From the NCBI GenBank assembly GCA_000444245.1, contig ATSW01012544.1, forward strand, positions 1 through 21,641: a DNA stretch of 21,641 nt. The letters run 5' to 3'. The notes under the pieces are model-generated. The model was not told where the DNA came from and searched no databases. It worked only from the letters and a program-made list of their open reading frames with translations. Positions 10,753 to 20,992 of the stretch are shown one piece after another; within the stretch, counting starts at the first letter, position 1, and every line of letters begins with the position of its first letter. Both the position numbers and the translations under genes were made by a program. The stretch is from Botryllus schlosseri (taxonomy: Eukaryota > Chordata > Ascidiacea > Stolidobranchia > Styelidae).

Positions 10753-10860
10753 CAGTGGTTCCCAACCTTTTTCATCTCGTGCCCCCCTTGGCTGACATTT
10801 GAGCCAAAATTCTCCCCTTATCAGAAATCTGCCCGATGATTCAAAAAGGTCGTTTTTACC
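10753..10860 (+). mobile_element. Solo CAGTGGTTCCCAACC-type terminus
   Basis: CAGTGGTTCCCAACCTTTTT, followed by GTGCCCCCCTTGG, is a widespread hAT-like end of animal genomes. No AAGGTTGGGAACCACTG partner is present to the right before 11130. The right boundary is unknown. From here to 11121 only short frames occur, including a minus-strand frame 10747-10941 that overlaps the terminus. Confidence 0.45.
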
Positions 10861-11129
10861 GCGCAAACACCTGTTGACCGAAGAATAAGAAGGGCGGTAC
10901 CAAGTGTTTGTTTCTATCAAGGCTATTGGTCTTGGTCTCAATCAAACAAATTCGGGAAGGCTTGACTCAACAGACCCCCACACTTCCATTTGTGTTTTCG
11001 TCTTACCATGCAACAATCGCTGATATAACTGCTGTGAAAAATATGTATGCATAAATTTACTGGTCTTGCAATTTTTGTCCCAAGTTTGCGTATGCATTTG
11101 GCCAATAATATTGGTACTTACATATATAG

Positions 11130-12258
11130 CAGGGTTGACCAGACTCGAGTCCGACTCGAGTCACCATTTTCTGGTGACTCGACTTGACTCGTGTCATTTT
11201 CTCAAAATATGGAAGCGACTCGACTCGAGACAATCTGTGTATTGACTCGACTTGAACTCTAGTCATTGTGCATGACTCGAACCAAGCCATATGACTCGAG
11301 ACTATAAGACGGCCACTACCGAAATTTCATTGTAATTTCGAAGAACAGTAATGTGACCACCCCATTGGAATTTCGTCTATTGGTCCTGGTGCTTGAAAAT
11401 GTGACAAGAAACTGCCAAAGTGAGGAAAATTAGTATATTATAAATCCAAATCATTCAATATCATCAAACAGAGTTATAAAAAGTGGGTTTAACAAGACTT
11501 CAACTGGAAACTGAAGAGTCAACACAATTACTTGGACTCGGACTCGAGTCATAACATGGTTGTAATGACTCGAGTCATGACTCGACTCGAATTCGACTCG
11601 AGTCACGATTTTCTGATGTCTCGACTTGACTCGAGTCAATCTGTTTATTTACTCGACTTGGACTCGAGTCATTGCGCATGACTCGAACCAAGTCATATGA
11701 CTCAAGATTAAGACGGCCAAGACCGACATTTCATCGTAATTTCGAAGAATAGGAAAAGTAACTACACTACTGGGATCACGTCTATTGGTACTGCTACTTT
11801 AAAATGCTACCAGAAACTGCTAAAATTGAAGAAATTAATGCAAAACATTCGAGATTACCGAACAGACGTATAAAAAGTTGTTTTAACAAGACTTCAACGG
11901 GAAACTGACCAGTCAACATATTGACTTGGACTCGGACTCGAGTCATAATACCATGACTCGGACTCGACCCTATTCTCAGTGACTTGGACTCGGACTTGAC
12001 TCGGTGGTGAATTGAAAATGACTCGACTTGACTCGAGTCAAAACTATAAAATTGAGATTGACTTGTGACTCGGAGCTTTGAGACTTGGTTACAACCCTGA
12101 GTCATAATACCATGACTCGGACTTGACCCTCTGCTCGGTGACTTGGACTAGGAGTTGACTCAATAGTGAATTGAAAATGACTCGACTTGGCTCGAGTCAA
12201 GACTATGAAAGTGAGATTGACTTGCGAATCGGAGCCTCGTAACTGGGTTACAGCCTTG
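11130..12258. mobile_element. Element built on the palindrome GACTCGAGTC, with 8-bp TSD
   Basis: The left tip is CAGGGTTGAC; the right tip, reverse-complemented, is CAAGGCTGTAACCC. Flanks ATATATAG (11122-11129) and ATATATAA (12259-12266) agree at 7 of 8. The interior holds nine exact copies of the self-complementary 10-mer GACTCGAGTC (first at 11142, last at 12030) plus many one-base variants such as GACTTGACTC and GACTCGACTT. Two internal tandem duplications are visible: about 11153-11595 against 11596-11957, and about 11942-12096 against 12097-12258. Open frames, mostly minus strand with repeated TRVxVES motifs, are by-products. It looks non-autonomous and hAT-like by tip and TSD. Confidence 0.8.
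11942..12258. repeat. Tandem duplication of the right end of the GACTCGAGTC element
   Basis: Units 11942-12096 and 12097-12258 both start GAGTCATAATACCATGACTC, pass through GTGAATTGAAAATGACTCG and end in a GTTACAACCCTG- or GTTACAGCCTTG-type tip. Because the inner unit also ends in a complete terminus, the element could have been excised or copied from either end. Confidence 0.8.
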
Positions 12259-12266
12259 ATATATAA

Positions 12267-12597
12267 CATGCACGTGATCAGATTTCCTGCTGGAGCTCAT
12301 TGAAATTTAGGACACCCATTCCGTTTCGGCAACATTGCACCAAGTTTTACATGTCTTTATTTCGATCGGGTAGCTGCTCACTGAAAATAAAGCAAAGCTA
12401 GTGATCTCTTTGACTTGAATCGATGACGTTGGAATATTTTGTCACTGTTTGAAACCGTTGACTTGAAAATATAGATAAATACTTTCACCAGAGGCCTTGT
12501 TGTGACAGTTCGGACAAGAACAATTTGGGACATCCGTTATAATTCTAAAGTGGAATTCCTCCCTAAAAATTGCAAGCTGAACTAAATAACTGTGTCA
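12267..12597. other. Unassigned sequence
   Basis: No open frame above noise and no termini. The last 50 bases, just before 12598, may still belong to the degraded coding region that follows, since a stretch around 12570-12600 is compatible with its N-terminal side. Confidence 0.3.
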
Positions 12598-13440
12598 TGA
12601 ATTTGAATTTGCCAAATGAATCTGCTCCTATTGTGGGTTCCAGATTAAAAGCCAAACATATAGCCTACTTGGCACTGATACCACTTTTGCATTGTATATG
12701 CATCGTGATAGTGAATACACACTCTTCTTCGCCGGCGAACCCTCTGTAGTCTGTTGTGTCGATGTTCAAGGTCTCATAGAGACATTGGGAGCCGTGAATT
12801 GCGCCTATTTACTTATGCATCAAACCTAAAAGCTGTTCGCACAATACAAATCAATGTGCTTTTATCCCTGTAACTGGTATAACTGGCATCAAGGGGTCTA
12901 ACGAGAATATGAAACTGTTGATTTCAAATTTAGAATATACCACTCAAACGAGTAAAGTTTCCGTTGATTTTGAACTCATAAATATGCTACTGGTTCGACG
13001 GTCTAGCTAGATCTACAAGGTATCCTTGTTTTATGTGTGAATGGGACAGTAGAAATCATTGAATTAAACGTAAAGTGGCCGATGAGGGAGTATCTTACAC
13101 CAGGCTTTAAAATGTTTTAGGGCCTGTGCTTATCGACAGATCTAATGTTGTATTTCCACCATTATATATGAAACTGTATCTCATGAAAAAGTTTTTAAAA
13201 GCTCTCGTCAAAGAGAGTGCACGCTCTAAATACATTCACGAAAAGTTTCCTCACTTGAGTGCCGTTACAGTTAAAGAGGGTGTATTTGTTGGATCTCAAA
13301 TCAGAATACTCACCAAAACCTCTCTATTTCTTATTAGGAATTCGGATTTGGAAAAAATACAAAACTCTCCCTCATTGCAGTTGCATCTAAATTTCTTGGA
13401 AATACTAAGGATCCTTTTTATTAGGAGGGTTCAGTTTAAG
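12598..13440 (+). pseudogene. Degraded copy of a repetitive protein family (block PPL-MKL-LMK-FLKAL)
   Basis: Several plus-strand pieces match, in the right order, an uncharacterised protein family that I remember as highly expanded in invertebrate genomes. Visible blocks: NLPNESAPIVGSRLK near 12605; SVVCCVDVQGL near 12745; NMKLLISNLEY near 12908; RYPCFMCEWDSRN near 13018; FPPLYMKLYLMKKFLKALVK near 13153; KFPHLSAVTVKEGVFVGSQI near 13245; KFLGNTKDP near 13390. The family consensus I recall reads LPPLHIKLGLMKQFVKAL and KFPGLSEAKLKEGIFVGPQI. The copy is broken in several places and cannot make a full protein. It has no visible introns and sits among transposons, so it is more likely transposon-borne or a dead repeat-family copy than a host gene. 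Family function is unknown to me. The homology comes from memory. Confidence 0.7.
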
Positions 13441-13465
13441 ACGGTAAAACCTCAAATCCAATAAA

Positions 13466-14000
13466 GTAAGTTGAGAGCTTTGCAGGATGTGTTTCGCATC
13501 ATATACGGACCTAAACGGGCAGAAGCGTCCTCAATACAGCCGATTTTTAGTAAAATTTTCTATCGATTTTTCGAAAAATTGTGACGAGATGAGTGAATTC
13601 TGAGGGCAAATTCGTAATCAGCATTGTCAAATTAGGTGGACACTATCAATCGCTCTACAAAAACAAAAGAAAAGTTGAAAAATGTCGACCAGTGTAATTT
13701 TTAAAGGGTATACCACTCGGATGGGTGCACTGGGGTGTACCATGTACGCGTTGCAATGGACCGATGACTAGCTATCACAATAAATGCGCAAGTTTGTGCT
13801 TCAAAACAGGTTGACCGGATGAGTAATACGGTACAATGTTCATATTAACTGAACAGAGCTTGTAAATTACATTTATTTTGTGAAGTCATGAGTAAATGTA
13901 TATCCTCATCATTCAACCGTTGGTAATGGAATTATTGGTTACTTTTGGAGTGGAACAAAGTAGAGTTAACATCTGTTCAGCTGGTGATATATGTCTTTAA
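13466..14000. other. Unassigned sequence between the degraded gene and a hAT element
   Basis: No frame of interest. It contains GGTATACCAC and GGGGTGTACCATGTACGCG around 13710-13750, GTACACC-type words like those near the ends at 9132 and 15835, but too few to call an element. Confidence 0.3.
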
Positions 14001-14790
14001 CAGTGGTTCTCAAGCGAGGGTCCGCGAAGCATTTTCAGGTGTTCCGCGAAACCTCCAAGTTTGCAAAATAGTCGATAATCCTAATTTGTACATTTTTTAA
14101 ATAGAGAAAACACGAGGCAGTTTCGCTCCATAACTGCTAAAACTTCGGGACTACATAAACAGAGAATTGCCATCTGAGATGAAATATTCCACAGTCAAAC
14201 CCATTTTAATTACCAAATTGCCAACAGCTTAAACATATTGCTGTTTTGAGATGTTTTGTTGGGGCTTTGAAAATTTTTGTTCGCACAAATATATTTTCAC
14301 CTGTGATATACATAACCACTATTCCAGACCAACTTCAAGATGAGCTGTTTATGTTCATTAAAAATCTGTTTCTCAACTTTGGTGCCATATATGTCGAGAC
14401 TTGCAATAATATCCGAAGGTGTCGTCGGAAGCGTTACACGTTAATATTACATTCGCCACCATCTTTGATGGAATGGGTTTTCGGCACTCGCTCATATCAA
14501 ATCGACGGCGCGGGTTTTCAAGACTTGATCGCGTATTTCAAGAAATGCAGCTACAGAATTCACTATCAAATAATAAAAGTTTTCCCAATTTCTACATAAA
14601 TAGTATGACGGTATTTTCTAGAAAAGTCATTTTTTATTGTTGTTTATCACTACCCTACAGTTAATAATTGCACAAGACAGATGACGGTTGCACGATAATT
14701 GAGCTAAATTTGTACTAAAAGTTGGGGGATCCGCGAGATCGGTTAGGGTGTAAAAGGGGTCCGCGAAGACAAAAAGGTTGAGAACCACTG
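14001..14790. mobile_element. hAT element (790 bases), CAGTGGTTCTCAA ends
   Basis: The left end reads CAGTGGTTCTCAAGCGAGGG, then TCCGCGAAGC. The right end, reverse-complemented, reads CAGTGGTTCTCAACC, then GTCTTCGCGGACC: 13 identical tip bases and a shared GGTCCGCGAAG block on both sides. Flanks GTCTTTAA (13993-14000) and GTCCCTAA (14791-14798) agree at 6 of 8. A frame at 14246-14599 (117 residues) includes IPDQLQDELFMFIKN, weakly like the ...p-lQ-EliElq... region before the C-terminus of hAT transposases, so this may be a shortened autonomous copy. Confidence 0.85.
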
Positions 14791-14971
14791 GTCCCTAATG
14801 ATTGTCGAGGAAACCGCCGGGACATATTTGGAGGGGCGTATAGCCAGAGGTTTTGGTAGCCGAGTTTGAGAACTATACAGTGCTAAATGGTGATCCGGTA
14901 TCCTAGAGCCCTGATTCTTATTTAGAATTGCCTGTAAGTAGCAGCCTTGCTCTTCCGTACTTCGATTATAC

Positions 14972-15835
14972 CAGGGCTGGCCAACCAGCGGACGTACGGC
15001 CGCATGCAGCCGTAAAACAGTATGCGGTCGTCTTATATTAGCTTGTGTTGGCGACCGTCACTATGCAATTTGATTTAACGAATTGGCTCCCAAATATTTG
15101 AGAGATTTTAATTCAATTTAGAACGTTTCTTAACGCCTAGCGCAATTCAGGTGACTTGGATTTACGTTTTTAATATAATAGTGTCCCTGCGACTGAGTCC
15201 CACCGTACAAATGCGAACCGCAGAGGAAATGTATGCACGTCATCAGGAAATTTAAAGTCGAAATTCTGTGCGTTTCACGAATGAAGGTTTTCCTGGTACA
15301 TTTGGGCGACGTATGATGTATTTTCCTATATACCGACCATCCCGATAGGAGGTCAAGAAGTAACAATCTGCAACAAAGTGAATAATAGAAACCGGAAAGT
15401 AAATCATCATTAATTTTCTGCCCAACATTTTCAAAGACACCCTCCTCGATCAGCTCTACTGTTTATTCTCATCACGAGGACGGAAAATTCATAAATATTT
15501 GACAGTATAATATATGAAATTATCAATATTTTCGACGCAATTCATTCACGAGGATGAGAAAATTTTCGCGTGCAGCGCGACTAAAAACTGTATCCCAACA
15601 ACTTCCCCTCACATTTATACTCGCAGTTTGGGTGCATATATAGTAAACCCGTGGAGGTGTTCTGTTACCACAATTAGACACTTTTATACACAAGTTATGT
15701 CTCAAGAAAACAGTGACGGCACAGAACGCGTCTCTTCGCGGTGCGAAGTTTCCGGTCCGGTTCCTTGTCAGGGATGTACGAGTTTTGAGTAAACGTTAAA
15801 AGGGTGTACCACGGCGAAAAGGTTGAAGAGCACTG
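14972..15835 (-). mobile_element. Second copy of the 4066-4887 hAT family (boundaries tentative)
   Basis: The left end, CAGGGCTGGCCAACCAGCGG, agrees at 14 of 20 bases with the left end at 4066. Two internal blocks are collinear with that copy: around 15182-15220 (GTCC-TGC, GAGTCCCA, GTACAAATGCGA) and 15527-15585 (AATTCATTC, then TTTTCGCG and GCGCGAC). The minus-strand frame holds CGSHLYGG, the counterpart of WGSHLY in the other copy. The right end, reverse-complemented, is CAGTGCTCTTCAACC. Spacing between blocks differs from the first copy, so both carry indels. No TSD matches for this pairing; the right terminus may instead belong with 9132. Confidence 0.42.
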
Positions 15836-15843
15836 AGATAGTG

Positions 15844-18100
15844 CAACATTTTTAATATCAGTATCGTCGCTTGCATATGAGTATTCCAAATCGTGGGAAT
15901 GGAGTATATGATGGAAAATTCTAATACAACTGTATACATCTGCGTGATCAAAGAGACAACTATATATATTAATCAAAAACATTTAACGGATATTGCGTGT
16001 ACATTCAGCATTGCATAATTTTGCGCTTTGCTCTTACGTGCTCACATTTTGTAGGCATGCAGGATTTGGTTCAAGAGTTTAAAAAATATCGCTATAAGTG
16101 TAGATACAGTTCATATTATGACAGCGAAACTTGTTTGTTCGAGATGCAATTAGGCAAACATGTATGTATGCCTACAGCGAGTTGTTTGGTTTTATTATAG
16201 ACGGTCCCTAAATAACCTAACTGCCTTGTGAATGAACGATTACATCCAGCGTGTCATTGCCTCATTAGTCGTCTTACAAATCCCAAAATAGCAACAGTGT
16301 AAATATGCTTGTTCGTATATTATATACATAGCTGCACATCATGGTTTTTGTATTTCCTTAGTGTACGTAAGGTCATATACTCAATGACTATAGTGACCTA
16401 ACACACACGTAATATCTCTTGACCATGACGATCCGCCCAAATCATATTTGGAAGCACGATGTATCACCCCTCTCCCATATTCCCATGTCTTAACTGTAGA
16501 TACGGGATGGTCAGCTGTAGAAGCAACGTTGTTTTCTAAAATATACAGTCCCTTTGCTATGCCACGAATGAGCAAATAGCAATATCTTCGCTGTTTTGTA
16601 TAGATGGACTCATAATAATGTTATTGCTGTTGTAATACTGGTTTTTCCAGATGATGGGTGATTTTGCGCCAGGCCGAGATTATTTAATATGATTCCTGAT
16701 CAACTGACCTTTAGCACGGCTAACTTTCCTTGTTGGCCTTTGTAAGACACCGCTGACGCAGATATAATGTTGCGGGAGGAAGTCTAGATAAACTCCAAAA
16801 CTTAGGTAGGAATTCAGGAGTTTACATCAGTCGCACTAGGACACGCAGCCCATTGTTGTTGCAGCTGCGGAACGTACCACCACGCTGCTCATTTATTCAG
16901 GTATTTTGGTTTTAGCATGACGACAGAAATCTTGTGCGAGAGTCTGTAAGGGTATCCTTCTTAGGACACCACGTACTCTATTATGTACAGTTCGCCTGAC
17001 ATCAGCTGACTAATGTCTACCAGTGATGTCACCGTCTGCGCTGTCGGTATTTGATCACAAGAATTGCAAATAAATCGATGATAATTGATATAATTAAATA
17101 TGATTAGCCAGCAGCGGTATGCTATAGATTTAAAATTAGAGTCAGGCTTCGTTTATCCTTGCTCCAGCGTGTTCTTATTTTACAGGGTAGTATCATGATA
17201 TGGATATATACGTATTCGTATGTTAAAACTCTTATTGCAACTTCAGTCGATGCAATGTTGACTGGAACTGTTTGAGTATGCATCAGAGTTCATAGTGACC
17301 CAGGTCACCAAACATGCGGGAGATATAGCTCAAATACGATTGTTTGGTCAGTAATCAGAAGCATTGTGATCTTCGGTTGCACTTGTGGGTCGAAAGTTCA
17401 CAAACGAGTGCTGCCAAGGGGCAGCAGTTGAACGAGAGCTCAATAGGCTATGTTTGGCGATGCCAGGATAAGGCAAGGTCAAACTCAGTTTAGCGACTTC
17501 ATTGTGATACGGGCGGAACTGAGCATGACGCAGTTATACATGCGCGATGTCTGTCAAAGCACATCTTTTTTTATACAACTCTCAAGGAATCTTTAAAAGC
17601 CAGGTGCTTTGCGGAAGTAATATAGAAAGAGTGTCACATCAACCCCCATTTGAAAAGAAAATCAAAATCACGTTACCTCGACATATGATGGCTCTGGCTT
17701 ATTAACGAAAGGAATGGTGATCTCACATTTGATCAACAGTCAGGACAATTACGGAAATCACGTATGCTATGTAGTATATAGTTATAGTAGCTTATACATC
17801 AGCTGGTTCCCGATATATGACGGATTGACGCAGCCGTAGACGGGCCAATGCGCTTTTGACGCCGTAACATCTGAGTGTTGGATATTTTGAAACCATGTTC
17901 AGTCGCTAATCTTCTGTGTATACCCAACCGCTTAATTCAACGCGTACATCGGATGCAATGCATTCGTAATATTGATATTTTTGATTTCTTTCTACGAACG
18001 CAGGGTGGTATTGTACAGAGTACAAAGTACAAAGGAATGAAAAGATAGTGGCACTGCTCCCATTAAAGTACTTTGCGTCGCAACCACGAGGACAGTAAAG
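15844..18100. other. 5' flank of FMO; no gene or repeat recognised
   Basis: About 2.2 kb of mixed-composition sequence. Open frames here are short and resemble no family I know. There are no hAT-type termini or tandem arrays, in contrast to the 15 kb to the left. A pyrimidine-rich tract ending in CAG at 18001-18003 could be a 3' splice site for a 5' UTR exon starting at 18004, about 97 bases before the ATG. No TATA box at a convincing distance was found. Confidence 0.5.
17295..17308. promoter_or_regulatory. Possible nuclear-receptor site (everted AGGTCA-type half-sites)
   Basis: The 14-mer GTGACCCAGGTCAC has 6-base inverted arms around a CA centre. It contains TGACCC directly followed by AGGTCA, an everted arrangement of nuclear-receptor half-sites. 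It lies about 790 bases upstream of the FMO start. Xenobiotic-metabolism genes are often under nuclear-receptor control, but a short match like this can arise by chance. Confidence 0.25.
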
Positions 18101-20854
18101 ATGGATGCTAAGCGTTTGCGTGTGGCAGTGATCGGCGCTGGCGCCAGCGGAATCGCAGCCGTTAAATGCTGCCTGGACGAAGATATGGATACTACGTGCT
18201 TCGAAAAATCTGACGGAATCGGCGGTCTTTGGAAATTTACAGAAAAAGCCGAAGTCGGGAGGGCAGGCGTCTATCGCACGACGGTCATCAATTCCAGCAA
18301 GGAGCTTTTAGCTTACAGTACGTTCCCACCGCCCGCTGATTTTCCCAACTTCATGCACCACACGAAGCTGCACGAATATATCAGCTTGTACGCGGACGAA
18401 TACGGACTGAGACAGTACATTAAGCTCAACACCGAGGTGGTGTCCGTATCGAAAGCGAAAAATTTTCAAGAAACGGGCAGATGGGTGATAACGTTCAAGA
18501 AGTCTGGAAGAAAGGAAGTTGAGAAGGATTCTTTCGACGCAGTATTAGTCTGCACCGGTCATCATTTCCACCCGAACGATCCTTCGCCAAATATTCCCGG
18601 GCGACAGGAATTCCAAGGTCGCGTTTTACACGGCCACGAGTACCGGTAAGTTGCATTTGCGGTTCTACCGTAACATTTGTGAATACCATGTTTGACTGTA
18701 GTGCCCACTCTTTCTGTGCACAGAGACCACCGATCCTTCATCGATAGGAGGGTTATGGTAGTTGGTCTGGGAAACACCGGCGGGGATTTAGCCGCAGAGC
18801 TGAGCAGGCACGCCGCCGCATTGCTACTTAGCACAAGAAGGGGCTCATGGGTAATTAACAGGATAGGTACGCTTATGGCTATCGGCAATAATTCGTATAT
18901 ATGTCAAGTTCTAATAATTGACGCAGTAGTGTGATCAATTAAAATTATGTATATATGTTTATAATTATTTCATTGTATAGGTTACAGGGGTCAGCCGTAC
19001 GATGTCCAGTTAAACACAAGATTGATCCATTACATCATGAAAGTCTTCCCGCACGCGGTAGCTAACGAAGTATCTGAATTTGTGATGAACACCCGATTCG
19101 ATCACGAAGTTTATGGGTTAAAACCGACCCATCGCATTTTAAGTAAGTAAATAACTAATTCTTATCCTAATTGTTAGACTAAGGATGTCAAACAGAATTT
19201 CGCATTCAAACATTTTGATCTTATATGATCGTCGATGCAGGGGTCGGAAATCTTTTAGCCATAGTAGCCATATATTTTCCATTTTAATTTCCAAGCAGCC
19301 ATACTACGACTTCAACGATTTCGTCACAATTCGTGATGTCGTGGGGTTTAAAATCAAAGTTAGGATTTGGAAATAGGGGTTTTCCGAGTTCCCATGATTA
19401 CGTTACTTCCTTCACCTCACATCATGCACTCGTCTCTGCTAACACAAGAATAAAGATTCCACCCGTCACGTAAATTTACAACAAAGTTGCAGGAATATCG
19501 ATAAGAAGGATCCGAATAAAGTGCCGAATTGAAAAGTTATCGGAGAGCCATATCATATGTCCAAAGATCCATAATATATAGCTCGCGTGTCATAGGTTCC
19601 GAACCCTGGGCTAGTATGTACATAATTTTATAGTATTCCGCATATTAGCGTCTCTATTCTAGAGACATTATTCGCTTCCGTTGTTTTTGTCGTGATGCGG
19701 CTCTGGCCTTGCGTGTGCGTTGTGAGGGATACAAGAACTTTAGCTATAATGATTTTGGAGCACTGTAACTGGCATACAATGGTCTAGCATCAGGGTTTTC
19801 GTCCCTGCGAATAACTACCCTTCAGTCCATTTTCCTAAAAACCCTGAACTGCGCAATTCGGTGACGATGTGACTTACTTTTTACTGATGGTGATTATAGA
19901 GTAAAAACAAAATATTGCCGTTAGTCGGTTATAATATGGTATATGAACATTTTCGACATTTTATGTCCCGTATATTGGTATCCTGGTTTAGTAAATATCA
20001 ACCAACGCTACATAAGCGTATTGAGTTGATTATATTTTTTTCTCTTAGGTCAGCATCCTCTTGTTAATGACGAGCTCCCGGCAAGAATCGCAAACGGCAC
20101 TATTACCGTTGTTCCTGATATTACCTCTTTTCGCAAGGACGGCGTTGTTACTTCAGACGAGGCCTACCATAATGTCGACGATGTCATCTTCGCTACTGGT
20201 TACAAAATCAAGTTCCCCTTTCTACCGGACGACGTAGTGTCCGCAGATGATCACAACAAGCTCAGTAATTTGTACAAGCACGTATTTCCTTTGTCGCTGC
20301 GTGATAACCCTACCCTGGCAATTATTGGGAACGTGCAACCGCTCGGCGGTCTAATGCCAATTGCAGAAATGCAGTCCCGTTGGGCGACACGAGTGTTCAA
20401 AAAGTCCTCACTTCTGCCATCGTATGATGCGATGCTCCAGGAATGTATTTCAAGAAATAGTACGTTACGGAAAAGATACGTGGACTCCGGAAGGCATACG
20501 ATTCAGGTTGATTATATGGAGTGCATGGACTCCGTGGCGAGTGAAATCGGTGTACAACCTAAGCTACTCGCGTTGGCTGTATCAAATCCTAGACTTTTTT
20601 GGAAAATCTTAGCCGGGCCAGGTACATCTTATCAATATCGTATTTACGGTCCTGGGAGATGGGACGGCGCCATGTCTGCGATAGAGGAGCAATCGCAACG
20701 GATTGCATCCGGATTTACGAAGAGTGCACGGAAAGCCACGTCTCGGGGTTGTAGAAAATCATTATTCACGATCAAAGAAGAACAGGGAAATCTCAGCATG
20801 CGAGCCTTACTTTTCTTAATTTGTTTATTTATCGTATATTGGAGCGTTGTTTGA
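18101..20854 (+). CDS. FMO: Flavin-containing monooxygenase (FMO), complete, four exons
   Basis: FMOs use FAD, NADPH and O2 to oxygenate soft nucleophiles (N and S atoms of amines, thiols and xenobiotics), usually at the ER membrane. Exons by GT-AG sites and phase: 18101-18645, 18724-18866, 18981-19142, 20049-20854. They total 1656 bases, 551 residues plus TGA, normal for animal FMOs (about 530-560). Visible motifs: FAD-binding GAGASG (residues 12-17), EK then GGLW (35-44), NSSKE with the conserved active-site Asn (64), FPNFMHHTKLHEY, the FMO signature FxGxxxHxxxY as FQGRVLHGHEY (171-181), NADPH-binding GLGNTG (196-201), STRRGSWV, FATGY (331-335), and a hydrophobic C-terminal segment MRALLFLICLFIVYWSVV (534-551) matching the family's membrane tail. 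Start chosen for good context (A at -3, G at +4) and position just before the FAD motif. Introns are 78, 114 and 906 bases; the last holds a probable transposon. No frameshift or internal stop was seen. The subfamily (FMO1-5-like) cannot be resolved; the family call is very secure. Confidence 0.96.
19238..19608. mobile_element. Probable hAT-type MITE inside FMO intron 3
   Basis: The left end reads CAGGGGTCGGAAA. The reverse complement of the right end reads CAGGGTTCGGAAC, 11 of 13 matching, in the hAT-like CAGGG style. The 371-base interior has no convincing coding capacity. The 8 bases on either side do not match well, so the TSD is lost or the boundaries are slightly off. It makes up about 40% of the 906-base intron and leaves both splice sites intact. 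The terminal inverted repeat is the only support. Confidence 0.5.
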
Positions 20855-20992
20855 TATGATTAATATTTTACTCTTTTTTACATATAGGGCCAGGCCTAAC
20901 GTCTGTGTGACCAACAACAATTATTTGCTGTACAGAAGCATAAAGTCACGAACTTCGCGGCTTGCATCGGCACGTGAAAACAGGTGTCCGGT

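Noticed and set aside
11451-12105. Minus-strand frames with repeated TRVxVES motifs
   Set aside because: They translate the GACTCGAGTC repeats and change with each duplication; no domain.
18495-18888. Minus-strand frames opposite FMO exons 1 and 2
   Set aside because: Shadows of the FMO coding sequence; they cross its introns and show no family features.
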